Of a stretch of DNA of 15,208 nucleotides, positions 1-7,861 are shown one piece after another. A model generated the notes under the pieces. That model worked only from the letters and a program-made list of their open reading frames with translations. It made no database searches and had not been told where the DNA came from. The first letter of the stretch is position 1, and each line of letters starts with the position of its first letter. This DNA comes from an uncultured Clostridium sp. (lineage in GTDB: Bacteria > Bacillota > Clostridia > TANB77 > CAG-508). Both the position numbers and the translations under genes were made by a program. The stretch covers positions 1-15,208 of the forward strand of contig USCV01000036.1 of NCBI GenBank assembly GCA_900553225.1, given 5' to 3'.

Positions 1-135
1 CATTTTTTCTAAATCTATAGTTTTTAATTGATTAATTATTTTTTCATTTTCTTCTTTTGTGAATTTCTTCATTAAATTCATTAATTTCGTTTGATTATAT
101 TTGGTTAAAACCTCTTCTATATTAGTATCTTCCAT
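1..135 (-). CDS. N-terminal fragment, probable UDPGP-family uridylyltransferase (runs off the window)
   Basis: This is a leftward open frame of 45 codons that starts with ATG at 135 and leaves the window at position 1 without a stop. The reading begins MEDTNIEEVLTKYNQ and continues with a charged helical stretch ending near KTIDLEKM. A helical N-terminus with Y-N-Q followed by an acidic/lysine-rich segment and an I-D pair is what I recall for clostridial UDPGP type 1 proteins (UTP-dependent uridylyltransferases acting on hexose-1-phosphates). That assignment rests on the N-terminus only. A GGATGG ribosome site (141-146) is spaced correctly for the ATG at 135. An in-frame ATG at 144 would sit too close to the AAAGG upstream of it. 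A sigma-A promoter lies at 168-196. The gene is divergent from the pyrophosphatase gene. Confidence 0.6.
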   Translation of the reverse strand, partial: MEDTNIEEVLTKYNQTKLMNLMKKFTKEENEKIINQLKTIDLEKM

Positions 136-167
136 TTCTACCATCCTTTTTTATATAATATATGCAC

Positions 168-196
168 ATTCTATCACATATATATCAGTGAAGCAA
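168..196 (-). promoter_or_regulatory. Sigma-A-type promoter for the leftward gene at the left edge
   Basis: On the minus strand TTGCTT (191-196) and TAGAAT (168-173) are separated by exactly 17 bp. The start codon lies about 33 bp downstream of the -10 box. It is divergent from the promoter at 243-271. Confidence 0.6.
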
Positions 197-242
197 GATT
201 TTTAATTGCAATTTTTCTTAATAGTTTGTATTTTGCCAAATA

Positions 243-271
243 TTGACGTTTTTCCCTTTTTATAGTATAAT
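243..271 (+). promoter_or_regulatory. Sigma-A promoter of the pyrophosphatase gene
   Basis: TTGACG (243-248) and a perfect TATAAT (266-271) are separated by 17 bp, about 50 bp before the start codon. A strong ribosome site, AAGGAGG (307-313), follows with an 8-nt spacer to ATG at 322. The strength of both signals fits a constitutively expressed housekeeping gene. Confidence 0.85.
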
Positions 272-321
272 AGAATAGTAATCGAAAAATAAAATATACT
301 TATTTTAAGGAGGATATTAAA

Positions 322-1248
322 ATGGATAAAAATTTAACAATGATATTTGGTCACAAAAATCCAGATACAGACTCAATATCATCATCAATAATTATGGAAA
401 ATTTTGAAAATGAATTAGGAAATAATGCTAAGGCTGTTGCTCTTGGAAAAGTTAATAAAGAAACTGAATATGTTTTAAATTATTTGCAAATTGAAAAACC
501 AGAAATAATATCTGATGTTGAAGATGGTCAAAATATTATATTAGTAGACCATAATGAAGCAACACAAAGTGCAGATAATATCTCAAATGCTAATATTTTA
601 AAGGTAATAGATCATCACACAATGAACTTTGTTGCACCATATCAATTATATTACAGAGCTGAACCTGTTGGATGTACTGCAACAGTTCTTTATAAAATGT
701 ATAAAGAATATGATATTCCTATTAGCAAAAAAATTGCAACTTTAATGCTTAGTGCAATGGTATCAGATACTTTATTATTTAAATCTCCAACATGCACAAA
801 CGATGATATTATTATCGCAAGAAAGCTACAAGAAATATCTGGAATTGATGCAAATATATTTGGTAAAGATTTATTAAAAGCTGGAACAGATATTAGTGAA
901 TTTACACCTGAAGAAGTAATTAATATTGATAGCAAACTATTTGAAAAAGGTGGAAAGAAATTTAAAATTGCTCAAATTAATACAGCTGATCTTGACGATG
1001 TATTCAAAAAGAAAGCATATTTTGAAACAGCTATAAACAATGAAATTGAAAAAGATAATTTGGATTTATACGTTTTTGCTGCAACAGACATTCTAAATTC
1101 AAATTCAAAAATCATTTCTTTAGGACATGACTCAAACATTGTAGAAAAAGCTTATGGTGTTACTTTAAGTGACAATACAGCTATGCTTGAAAATGTTGTT
1201 TCTAGAAAAAAACAAATGTTACCTAGAATTTTAGAAAATTTAGACTAA
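322..1248 (+). CDS. ppaC: Manganese-dependent inorganic pyrophosphatase (DHH family II)
   Basis: This cytoplasmic enzyme hydrolyses pyrophosphate to two phosphates, pulling biosynthetic reactions forward. The 308-residue product matches the usual length of family II pyrophosphatases (about 309). Family motifs are all in place: GHKNPDTDS (residues 10-18), the metal-binding VDHNE (75-79), DHH (97-99), D149 in MVSDT, and the C-terminal substrate-binding SRKKQ (294-298). The N-terminal DHH domain spans roughly residues 1-185 and the DHHA2 domain the rest. There are no CBS or DRTGG regulatory inserts, so this is the short, unregulated form. The gene stands alone between a strong promoter (243-271) and a hairpin terminator (1261-1296). 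All catalytic residues I can check are present. Confidence 0.96.
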   Translation: MDKNLTMIFGHKNPDTDSISSSIIMENFENELGNNAKAVALGKVNKETEYVLNYLQIEKPEIISDVEDGQNIILVDHNEATQSADNISNANILKVIDHHTMNFVAPYQLYYRAEPVGCTATVLYKMYKEYDIPISKKIATLMLSAMVSDTLLFKSPTCTNDDIIIARKLQEISGIDANIFGKDLLKAGTDISEFTPEEVINIDSKLFEKGGKKFKIAQINTADLDDVFKKKAYFETAINNEIEKDNLDLYVFAATDILNSNSKIISLGHDSNIVEKAYGVTLSDNTAMLENVVSRKKQMLPRILENLD

Positions 1249-1260
1249 TTCATAAAATAA

Positions 1261-1296
1261 AAAAGATTCTTTAAACCTTATTAAAGAATCTTTTTT
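1261..1296. terminator. Bidirectional intrinsic terminator between ppaC and the flippase gene
   Basis: A perfect 14-bp stem (1261-1274 with 1281-1294) encloses a 6-nt loop, ACCTTA. It is flanked by A-runs on the left and T-runs on the right, so it can terminate the rightward ppaC transcript and the leftward flippase transcript ending at 1343. Confidence 0.9.
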
Positions 1297-1342
1297 ATTT
1301 TTTACTATATGTACAATTACTAGTATTTATATTAAATTATAG

Positions 1343-2974
1343 CTATTCATATACTTTTATCTTTCTTAATACTTTATACAATTTCTCTCCCATAGGGAAT
1401 AACAATATTTCCTCTTTTTCAAATACTTTTAAAATTATTATTCCAAAAACATATACTGCTGCACCTATTATAATTGTTGCTAATGTAAGTATTATATTAT
1501 TTACACTAGAACGTAGTAATGTTTGAATTATAAAAATAGAAATTGCCATCATTCCACCCGCAAGTAAAGGTTTTAATATTGTCTTTTTGAAACTTAGTTT
1601 CAAATTAATTTCATTTTTAGTTACTCTATAGCTTATAACAAATGTAATAAATTGGCTCACTAATGAACTTATTGCTGCACCATAAATATTGATTTTAGGA
1701 TTTCTAATTAAAATAATATTTAATATAAATTTAACAATACTTCCTATTGCAATAGCAGTGGCTGGCACATATAATCTTTTAAGTCCGAATAGTGCTCCAC
1801 TTAATGTTTGGCTTAGTGCAACAAAAATCATAGTAACTGACGCAATCTGAAGAATATGTGCACCATCTGATGCGTTTGGATATAACATTTTTAATAACGG
1901 ATCTGCTAACATACTAAAGCCAATCGCGCAAGGTAAAATAATCATAATTGAACATGCAAACGAAAATGAAATCTTTCTAGCTGCATCTTTTCTATCTTTC
2001 TTAGCAAGTGCTGCTGAAATAGCAGGTACTAATGCAGATGAAAATGCAAGATTTATTGCTATTGGTAAATTGGTTAATGTCTCAACCTTTGATAAGATTC
2101 CAGCAAATTTCATTGCCATTTGTTCAAGTGCTTCTTTAGTTCCAAGTATTCCAGAGTATGCAATTTGTGTACAATTACTTACAGTTACTGTATCTATCAT
2201 ACTGCTTATTGCTGTAATAACAGAACCTATTGTCATAGGAATTGCGTACATTAAGATTGTTTTGCAAATTGTTTTTACAGGTTTACTTTCTTCTTTTTGT
2301 TCTACATTTTTATATTTATTTGCGTATTTTTTATTATTTAATTTGTAATATGCTACAAGATAGAAAAATGACATTAATATTGCAACTGTAGTTGATAAGT
2401 TTCCAGCTGCAGCCATAATATAAGGCTCTCTACCTATTGTTGCATAAACAAATGTAATACTTAAAATACAATTAAATAATTGTTCTAATGTTTGTGCAGT
2501 ACTTGAAACCTTCATTGTTCCTAATCCTGCAAAATATCCTCTTATAACTGCAGAAACTGATACAAAGAAAATGGCTGGTGATAAAACCATTAATACATAT
2601 TTAACATCTGGAACATTTAACATGTTTGTTGCTATAAAACCAGATGAAACATATAATAAAATAGAACATGTTCCTCCTATTACTCCAAAAAGTCCAAATG
2701 CTATTTTAAAAATTCTATGTGCCGCTTTGTATTCTCCTAGTGCAATTTTTTCTGAAACAAGTCTAGACATGGCATTTGGAATTCCTTGAGATGATATTAA
2801 TAAAAGTACTGTGTAAATTTGATATCCTGCTGAATAATATCCATTTCCAACATCACCAAATCCATCTAAATTTGTAATTACTAATTTATAAATTAATCCC
2901 AAAAAACGAATCAAAACTTGGGCAACCATTAGCATTAATACATTCCCCATAAAGGAATTTGTTTTTTCTTTCAA
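1343..2974 (-). CDS. MurJ/YtgP/SpoVB-like lipid flippase (polysaccharide transport, MATE/MOP superfamily)
   Basis: This 543-residue integral membrane protein has about 14 predicted hydrophobic segments and a lysine-rich cytoplasmic loop near residues 210-235. The RGYFAGL segment near residue 145, followed by a T-A-Q-T-L-E-Q stretch, and the C-terminal GEKLYKVLRKIK tail are typical of the Firmicutes SpoVB/YtgP group. YtgP (about 544 residues) is the Bacillus lipid II flippase, and SpoVB is its sporulation paralogue. The length favours YtgP/MurJ-like lipid II export, but the paralogues cannot be separated by eye. The start is TTG at 2974, preceded by a weak AGGTAG ribosome site; the next ATG (residue 9) has no ribosome site. 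A dedicated promoter lies at 3018-3046. No hairpin separates it from copA, so read-through from the copper operon is possible. Confidence 0.88.
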   Translation of the reverse strand: MKEKTNSFMGNVLMLMVAQVLIRFLGLIYKLVITNLDGFGDVGNGYYSAGYQIYTVLLLISSQGIPNAMSRLVSEKIALGEYKAAHRIFKIAFGLFGVIGGTCSILLYVSSGFIATNMLNVPDVKYVLMVLSPAIFFVSVSAVIRGYFAGLGTMKVSSTAQTLEQLFNCILSITFVYATIGREPYIMAAAGNLSTTVAILMSFFYLVAYYKLNNKKYANKYKNVEQKEESKPVKTICKTILMYAIPMTIGSVITAISSMIDTVTVSNCTQIAYSGILGTKEALEQMAMKFAGILSKVETLTNLPIAINLAFSSALVPAISAALAKKDRKDAARKISFSFACSIMIILPCAIGFSMLADPLLKMLYPNASDGAHILQIASVTMIFVALSQTLSGALFGLKRLYVPATAIAIGSIVKFILNIILIRNPKINIYGAAISSLVSQFITFVISYRVTKNEINLKLSFKKTILKPLLAGGMMAISIFIIQTLLRSSVNNIILTLATIIIGAAVYVFGIIILKVFEKEEILLFPMGEKLYKVLRKIKVYE

Positions 2975-3017
2975 GTTATCTACCTACTTTCTTTCGTAAT
3001 TTTACTACTATTTTCAA

Positions 3018-3046
3018 ATTATATATTATTACTGTTTTTTTTTCAA
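3018..3046 (-). promoter_or_regulatory. Sigma-A promoter of the flippase gene
   Basis: On the minus strand TTGAAA (3041-3046) and a perfect TATAAT (3018-3023) are 17 bp apart. It sits in the 80-bp gap between copA and the flippase gene, 44 bp before the TTG start. Confidence 0.8.
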
Positions 3047-3054
3047 CTCGTTTT

Positions 3055-5256
3055 TTATTTTTTCCTCAGTCTTAAAGCATTGAATATTACAGTTATACTA
3101 CTAAACACCATTGCAAAGCTTGCAACATCTGGATTTATTGTAATTTTTGCAAATCTAAATACACCCATTGCAATAGGTATCATTAAAGAATTATAAAAAA
3201 ATGCCCAAAATAGATTTTGTTTTATATTTCTAATTGTTCTTTCACTAATATTAATTAATTTTAAAATAGAATTTAAATCATTTTTCGTTAATATTACATC
3301 TGAAGAATCCATCGCTATGTCTGTTCCACTTTTTACGCTCACTCCAATGTCACTATTGGCTAAAGCTGGACTATCATTTATTCCATCTCCACACATCATT
3401 ACATATTTATTTTCTTTTTTTAATTTTTTTATTAAATCCGCTTTTTCTGATGGTAAAACATTTGATACTACTCTAGAAATTTCGAGCTTTTCAGCTACTT
3501 TTTCTGCTGTTTGCTTGTTGTCTCCTGTAAGCATAATTGTTTTTATATTTTTTTGATGTAATTTTTTTATTACTTCTTTTGCATTTTCTCTTACAACATC
3601 ATTAACTCCTATAATAGAAATAATTCTCTCATTTTTTATTACATAAATTATACTATTTCCATTTGAAGCTAGTTCTTTTTCATCTTCCATATAGTCATTT
3701 TTAATATTATATTTTGATACTATTTTGCTATTGCCTAGTATTATTTTTTCATTTTGAACTCTTCCAATAATTCCATATCCTGAAATGTTTTCAAACTCTT
3801 CTACTGGTTCAACTTCCATTTTATTTTCTTTCATGTACTCTGTAAACGCTTTTCCTATTGGATGCATAGACTTACTTTCTAGACTTCCTACAAGTTTTAA
3901 TATTTCTTCATCTTTCATAGTGCTATAATTATAAATTCTAGAAATCTTAAGTTTACCATATGTTAAAGTTCCTGTTTTATCAAAAACTATTGTATCTATT
4001 TTTGATGCATTTTCTAGCACTTCACTTTTTTTTACTAATATTCCATTATTTGCTAAAACACCTTCACTTATAACCACTGCAAGTGGTGTTGCAAGTCCTA
4101 AACTACATGGACATGCTACAACTAATATTGTTACAAATGTATTAATTGAAGTTGCAAAATCGTATCCTAATATTAAATATATTATAAAAGTTATTACCGC
4201 AATAATTATAACAATTGGTACAAAATATCCAGAAATTTTATCTGCTATTTTTGCAATTGGAGCTTTTGTATTGCTAGCTTCTATTACTAGTCTTACTATT
4301 TCAGATATTGTTGATTCTTTTCCTATTTTTTCAGCTTTATATTTTATAAATCCATCATAATTCAAGCTTCCTGCTATTACTTTTTCTCCTGTCTTTTTTT
4401 GTACAGGCATACTTTCTCCAGTTATAAAAGCTTCGTCTAAATGTGCCTTACCTTCTACTATTTCTCCGTCTACTGCAATTTTTTCTCCCGGTTTTGCAAC
4501 TACAATATTTCCTTTTTTTATTTCATCTAAAGTAACTGTCTTTTGAATGCCATCTTTTTCAATAGTAGCAACACTTGGCGTTATTTCAACTAATTTTTTT
4601 ATTGATTCTTTAGTCTTATCTTTACTAATTCCATCTATATATCTTCCTAATTTTATAAAATAAATTACAATTGCTGATGATTCAAAATATAGGTTCATTG
4701 TATAAGAATAATTGCCATTAAATATCATAATCATTCCATATACGCTGTATACAAAACTGCTTATTACTCCAATTGTTACTAAAGTATCCATGTTTGGCAA
4801 TTTATGGATTAGATTTTTATATCCATTTCTTAAAATATCAAATCCGTATATCAAAAATGGTATAGTTAAAATTAATAATGTACTTGTATATATTATAGGA
4901 TTATAATGTGGATTAAGTTTATCTATAATCGGTAATCCAATCATATGTCCCATTGAAATGTACATAAGAATAATTGCTAAAATTGAAAAAAATATAAATT
5001 TAAATTTTTCTAGTTTTCCTCTTTCCTCAATTTTAAACTCTTTAAATGTTCCTAGGCTCAAGAATCCTGCTTGTTTTACATACTTTTCAATTTTTTCCTT
5101 ATTTAATATATTTTCATCATAATCAATTGTTGCATTAGCCATTACTAAATTTACAGATGCATTTATTATGCCATTTTGTTTATTCAAATATTTTTCAAGT
5201 CCATTCGAACATGCACTACAAGTCATTCCATCTATCGATAAAATAATTTTTTTCAT
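3055..5256 (-). CDS. copA: Copper-exporting P1B-type ATPase
   Basis: This membrane pump uses ATP to expel Cu(I). The 733-residue protein has, in order: one N-terminal heavy-metal-associated domain with GMTCSAC (CxxC at 13-16); membrane helices near 83-103, 120-140, 155-180 and 188-205; the actuator TGES (279-282); two more helices around 342-385 with the ion-binding CPC (382-384); the phosphorylation motif DKTGT (D426); the nucleotide-binding HP pair (465-466); TGDN (577-580); GDGINDSP (623-630); and two final helices carrying YN (688-689) and M-x-x-SS (716-720). CPC, YN and M-x-x-SS together are the Cu(I)-type signature. One metal-binding domain is fewer than Bacillus CopA has. The ribosome site GAGGAAG lies inside the end of copZ, and the ATG is 1 nt after the copZ stop, so the two are probably translationally coupled. 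Confidence 0.96.
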   Translation of the reverse strand: MKKIILSIDGMTCSACSNGLEKYLNKQNGIINASVNLVMANATIDYDENILNKEKIEKYVKQAGFLSLGTFKEFKIEERGKLEKFKFIFFSILAIILMYISMGHMIGLPIIDKLNPHYNPIIYTSTLLILTIPFLIYGFDILRNGYKNLIHKLPNMDTLVTIGVISSFVYSVYGMIMIFNGNYSYTMNLYFESSAIVIYFIKLGRYIDGISKDKTKESIKKLVEITPSVATIEKDGIQKTVTLDEIKKGNIVVAKPGEKIAVDGEIVEGKAHLDEAFITGESMPVQKKTGEKVIAGSLNYDGFIKYKAEKIGKESTISEIVRLVIEASNTKAPIAKIADKISGYFVPIVIIIAVITFIIYLILGYDFATSINTFVTILVVACPCSLGLATPLAVVISEGVLANNGILVKKSEVLENASKIDTIVFDKTGTLTYGKLKISRIYNYSTMKDEEILKLVGSLESKSMHPIGKAFTEYMKENKMEVEPVEEFENISGYGIIGRVQNEKIILGNSKIVSKYNIKNDYMEDEKELASNGNSIIYVIKNERIISIIGVNDVVRENAKEVIKKLHQKNIKTIMLTGDNKQTAEKVAEKLEISRVVSNVLPSEKADLIKKLKKENKYVMMCGDGINDSPALANSDIGVSVKSGTDIAMDSSDVILTKNDLNSILKLINISERTIRNIKQNLFWAFFYNSLMIPIAMGVFRFAKITINPDVASFAMVFSSITVIFNALRLRKK

Positions 5257-5257
5257 A

Positions 5258-5470
5258 TCAATCTTCCTCTACTACTTCAAATCCAATGTCTTCAATTTTC
5301 TCATTAAATATAGCTTTATCAATTTCTTTATTACTTATAATTAAAACAGTTCCATCTTTATAGTTTGCTGTTACTTTTTCTACCCCGTCTATATTTCCTA
5401 GTGCATTTTCAACTCTCTTTTGGCAGCCTTCACATACCATTCCTTTGATATTTATTTTTATTTCTTTCAT
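5258..5470 (-). CDS. copZ: Copper chaperone, heavy-metal-associated domain protein
   Basis: A 70-residue single-domain ferredoxin-fold metallochaperone that carries Cu(I) in the cytoplasm and hands it to CopA. The metal site is GMVCEGC (CxxC at 13-16), and the whole length matches the CopZ/HMA family. It is the first gene of a two-gene operon with copA (1-nt gap, TGA stop). AGAAGG precedes the ATG with 8-nt spacing. The promoter at 5518-5546 drives both genes. No CsoR or CopY gene lies in the window, and I see no CopY-type TACANNTGTA box near the promoter, so the copper sensor must be encoded elsewhere or the pair is constitutive. Confidence 0.93.
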   Translation of the reverse strand: MKEIKINIKGMVCEGCQKRVENALGNIDGVEKVTANYKDGTVLIISNKEIDKAIFNEKIEDIGFEVVEED

Positions 5471-5517
5471 ATCTATTACCTTCTTTCTTTTCTCTATAAT
5501 TTAAATTTATCATAAGT

Positions 5518-5546
5518 ATTATATTAGAAAAATTGTTTAATTTCAA
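5518..5546 (-). promoter_or_regulatory. Sigma-A promoter of copZ-copA
   Basis: On the minus strand TTGAAA (5541-5546) and a perfect TATAAT (5518-5523) are 17 bp apart, about 48 bp upstream of the copZ start. No clear inverted repeat overlaps it. Confidence 0.8.
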
Positions 5547-5616
5547 TTATTTTAATATTTTTTATTATATTTAAACCTTCTATACTTTTATTATTCTATT
5601 TTTCTTTATTTTGATG

Positions 5617-5650
5617 CAAAAAAACATTGTACATATATTAAGTACAATGT
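5617..5650 (-). terminator. Intrinsic terminator of the lipoprotein gene
   Basis: A 9-bp perfect stem, ACATTGTAC (5624-5632) with GTACAATGT (5642-5650), has a 9-nt loop. On the minus strand it is followed by a run of seven T. It lies 32 bp after the lipoprotein stop and insulates it from copZ. Confidence 0.85.
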
Positions 5651-5681
5651 CTTTGTATTTAAACTAATAATATAAATTTGA

Positions 5682-6434
5682 TTATTTATTGTCAAAATTA
5701 AAGTTTTGCCATTTTATTGAGCTTACTTTTCCATCTTTATCAAAGCCAATAATAAAATATCTATAACTTGCTTTTGCTTCATATGTGTATGTTGGTCCAT
5801 TACTTGATGTACCTTCTGTTGTTTTAGATGGTTCACCAAAAACAGTTTTTACATCTTCCATTGCAGTTCCAATTGTTATACCACCAAATATTTCAACATC
5901 TCCTGAAAGGTATTTGTAGCCATAATTATCCACACTAAATCCACCAATACTTGCTTCTGCGCCCTTTATTTTTGCATTTGTATTATTATATGGTGTTATA
6001 TTAAAAACAGTACGTTTGTCTGAATTTTGAACACTACCACCACCAATTAAATATCCATTTGCTGGTATTTCTTTTTCTGAACCAGTTTTATTAAAAGTAA
6101 ATCCTGAAGATGTTAGTTCACTAATTTTGTCACCAGCATAATATTTCTTTCCTTTTACAACAAAGAAATATGATTTGCTATCATTTATATCTATAGGTGT
6201 CTTATCGATTGGTTTTGTTGTGTTTTCAGTTTTTTCTTGTTGAGTTGTTGTATTTTTCTCTTCCTCACCTTCTGTCTTATTGTCTACATCTTCTGTTTTA
6301 TTTTCTACATTGTTTGTTTCTTTTATTTCGTTTTTATCATTTTGATTTTCATTTTTATTGCTACATCCTGTCATTGTAAATAAACTTATTAGCAATGTTG
6401 CAATAATTAAAAATATTGTAATTTGTTTTTTCAC
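5682..6434 (-). CDS. Secreted lipoprotein of unknown function
   Basis: A 250-residue product starts with a signal peptide (KK followed by a hydrophobic stretch, residues 5-20) ending in a lipobox-like MTGC, which makes C24 the likely lipidated residue. Residues 25-83 form a low-complexity N/E/K/T spacer typical of a wall-spanning linker. A folded domain follows at about 87-246, rich in G, Y and aromatic residues. Its segment GITIGTAMEDVKTVFGEP (185-202) resembles the G-x5-V-x3-G-x-P turn seen in SmpA/BamE-like and other small lipoprotein domains; this similarity is weak and implies no function. It starts with GTG at 6434 behind AAGGGGG (6442-6448), has its own promoter and terminator, and is monocistronic. 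Confidence 0.85.
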   Translation of the reverse strand: MKKQITIFLIIATLLISLFTMTGCSNKNENQNDKNEIKETNNVENKTEDVDNKTEGEEEKNTTTQQEKTENTTKPIDKTPIDINDSKSYFFVVKGKKYYAGDKISELTSSGFTFNKTGSEKEIPANGYLIGGGSVQNSDKRTVFNITPYNNTNAKIKGAEASIGGFSVDNYGYKYLSGDVEIFGGITIGTAMEDVKTVFGEPSKTTEGTSSNGPTYTYEAKASYRYFIIGFDKDGKVSSIKWQNFNFDNK

Positions 6435-6486
6435 TTTTTTTCCCCCTTATATATTATTAGTACACTTTATGGATGCACTAATTTTT

Positions 6487-6515
6487 ATTTTAATTTAAAC
6501 ATATTTAAAAGTCAA
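6487..6515 (-). promoter_or_regulatory. Sigma-A promoter of the lipoprotein gene
   Basis: On the minus strand TTGACT (6510-6515) and TAAAAT (6487-6492) are separated by 17 bp, placed between the stop of the upstream gene (6525) and the GTG start. The lipoprotein can therefore be expressed independently of the genes to its right. Confidence 0.7.
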
Positions 6516-6524
6516 TACTCTTTA

Positions 6525-6989
6525 CTAATATTTTCTATTAAATAGGTCCTTTATAATATTAAATATCTTTTTATACCATTTTTCCTCTTGTATAACTGTT
6601 AATCTATTCTCTTTTACTTGTTTATTTTTTGGCTTCTCTTGCTTATTCTTAAATATATCATCAGAATTATGTTTTTTTCTAAGTTCTTCTTCTAATGATT
6701 TTTGTGCTTCTTGTAATTCTTTTGCATCCCTTTCTTGTAATCTTTTCTTTTCTTCAGGAGAGCATAGAAAATCTCTATATATTAATCCTAGAATTATTAT
6801 AGTTTCATTCTTAAGATTTTGTTCTTCTAATGGTTCTTTAATGGTTATAAAATATTCTTTATCTCTTTCATCTTCTATCATATCCAAAAATTTTGATGGT
6901 ATTTTATCTAATAATTCTTGTGGCATTAATTTAAGAATTTCATAAAGCTCCGTAAACGCTTTTCTATATTCTGAATATTCTGATTTCAA
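6525..6989 (-). CDS. Hypothetical helical protein with charged central coil
   Basis: I do not recognise a named family, though short proteins that open with a Y/S-rich helix and a P-x-E-x-x-x-K-I-P segment are common in clostridial genomes. The 154 residues contain an N-terminal helical region with LMPQELLDKIPSKFL (21-35), a short hydrophobic helix around 61-75, and a strongly charged K/E/Q-rich helix (78-107) that may form a coiled coil. A basic tail ends in WYKKIFNIIKDLFNRKY. No signal peptide or membrane span is evident, so it is probably cytoplasmic. The start is TTG at 6989 behind AAGGTAGG; the first internal ATG (residue 22) would delete conserved-looking sequence. It lies 85 bp downstream of the nucleotidase gene with no terminator between them, so the two are probably co-transcribed. 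Confidence 0.72.
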   Translation of the reverse strand: MKSEYSEYRKAFTELYEILKLMPQELLDKIPSKFLDMIEDERDKEYFITIKEPLEEQNLKNETIIILGLIYRDFLCSPEEKKRLQERDAKELQEAQKSLEEELRKKHNSDDIFKNKQEKPKNKQVKENRLTVIQEEKWYKKIFNIIKDLFNRKY

Positions 6990-7074
6990 AATAACTACCT
7001 ACCTTCCATTTGTTTTTTTGCTTTTGTTCATTTTTTTGTTTATTATCTTTTTCCTTGTTTCTTTCGTAAATTAT

Positions 7075-7653
7075 CTACATCGAAGCTTTTTTTACATATC
7101 TATATATTTCTCCCCAGTTGCTAACTTCTTTTAAATATTCATTTTGTTCTAACTTTTTCATATCTTTATCTCTGAAGTAAATTGTTTTAATTTTATTTTC
7201 TGATAATTTTTTACAAACATCATATGAATCGTCTATCATTAAATCAATTTTTTCTTTTTCAGCCGCCTCTAATTTGTCTTCTTGTTTCCAATAATACTTA
7301 TCAAATGAAAGATCCTCTTTCTCAAATTTTTTCATTGCAACATCTTTCATTTCTTCTATCATACCACCTCTTGCAGATATTATTATTAATTCATTGCCTT
7401 CATTTTTAAGCATGTTAATTACATCTTTTGCACCTGGAATAAGTTGAGCTTGCTTTGAAAGCTCTAAAAAACTTTTATTTACAAAATTCATTCTTTCTTC
7501 TTCTGTCCAGCTATATCTATTTCTCAAATAATGTTCATTCCTATTGATAATTCCACCCTTTTTTAACTCTATAAAATCATATAGATCCCCATATGTTCTT
7601 AATACTCTTTCATAGTCTAATATTACTCCATCTATATCTATTCCTATTTTCAT
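7075..7653 (-). CDS. HAD-superfamily 5'-nucleotidase-like protein (NT5C/YqfW type)
   Basis: A cytoplasmic HAD phosphohydrolase of 192 residues, close to the usual length of the YqfW and deoxyribonucleotidase (NT5C) group. Motif I is IGIDIDGV with nucleophile D6 and acid/base D8. Motif II is IISAR (S93). Motif III is probably K127 in EDKLEA, and the motif IV acidic pair is D141-D142 in LMIDDS. The cap sits between motifs I and II (about 15-75), and the Y-x-W-x-E-E-R segment around 47-55 lies there. The likely activity is removal of phosphate from a small substrate such as a nucleoside monophosphate; the substrate is inferred from family only. An AAGGAGATG ribosome site precedes the ATG. A weak promoter candidate is at 7685-7712. 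Confidence 0.82.
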   Translation of the reverse strand: MKIGIDIDGVILDYERVLRTYGDLYDFIELKKGGIINRNEHYLRNRYSWTEEERMNFVNKSFLELSKQAQLIPGAKDVINMLKNEGNELIIISARGGMIEEMKDVAMKKFEKEDLSFDKYYWKQEDKLEAAEKEKIDLMIDDSYDVCKKLSENKIKTIYFRDKDMKKLEQNEYLKEVSNWGEIYRYVKKASM

Positions 7654-7684
7654 AAATACATCTCCTTCTTATATTTCATCTACA

Positions 7685-7712
7685 TCTATACAGATTTTTC
7701 TATAACTGTCAT
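7685..7712 (-). promoter_or_regulatory. Possible promoter of the nucleotidase gene (weak)
   Basis: On the minus strand ATGACA (7707-7712) and TATAGA (7685-7690) are 16 bp apart. Both boxes deviate from consensus and the spacing is one short, but nothing better is visible in the gap before the nucleotidase start. Confidence 0.35.
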
Positions 7713-7743
7713 TAATTTGTGTTATATCTTTTTATTGTAATTT

Positions 7744-7861
7744 TTATTTTTCTTTATCAGCAAGTTCAAATACAGCCTTTGTGTATTTTAGTAATTCTTT
7801 TTTATTTTTAAAAAAAGTGCTAGAAAGTTCTAGTCCTCTCTTTTGTATGTTTATTTTAGCT
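7744..7861 (-). other. Gene-free spacer with short open remnant
   Basis: Downstream of the surface-protein remnant a second leftward frame is open for about 38 codons to a TAA at 7744-7746. It ends LLKYTKAVFELADKEK and looks protein-like, but it has no start codon or ribosome site. It also contains the 14-bp palindrome CTAGAAAGTTCTAG followed on the minus strand by CAC and seven T, a possible weak terminator for the former surface gene. It could be the tail of another decayed gene or chance; I make no functional call. Confidence 0.25.

Noticed and set aside
690..935. Antisense frame of 81 codons inside ppaC
   Set aside because: It lies wholly within a certain gene with all motifs present and has no ribosome site; it is a composition shadow.
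5617..5650. CopY-type operator for the copper genes (TGTACA...GTACA)
   Set aside because: The repeat is the stem of the lipoprotein terminator, is followed by a T-run and lies about 75 bp upstream of the copZ -35 box.
6197..6379. Rightward F/L/Y/H-rich frame antisense to the lipoprotein linker
   Set aside because: It is the mirror of the N/E/K/T linker; no start context.
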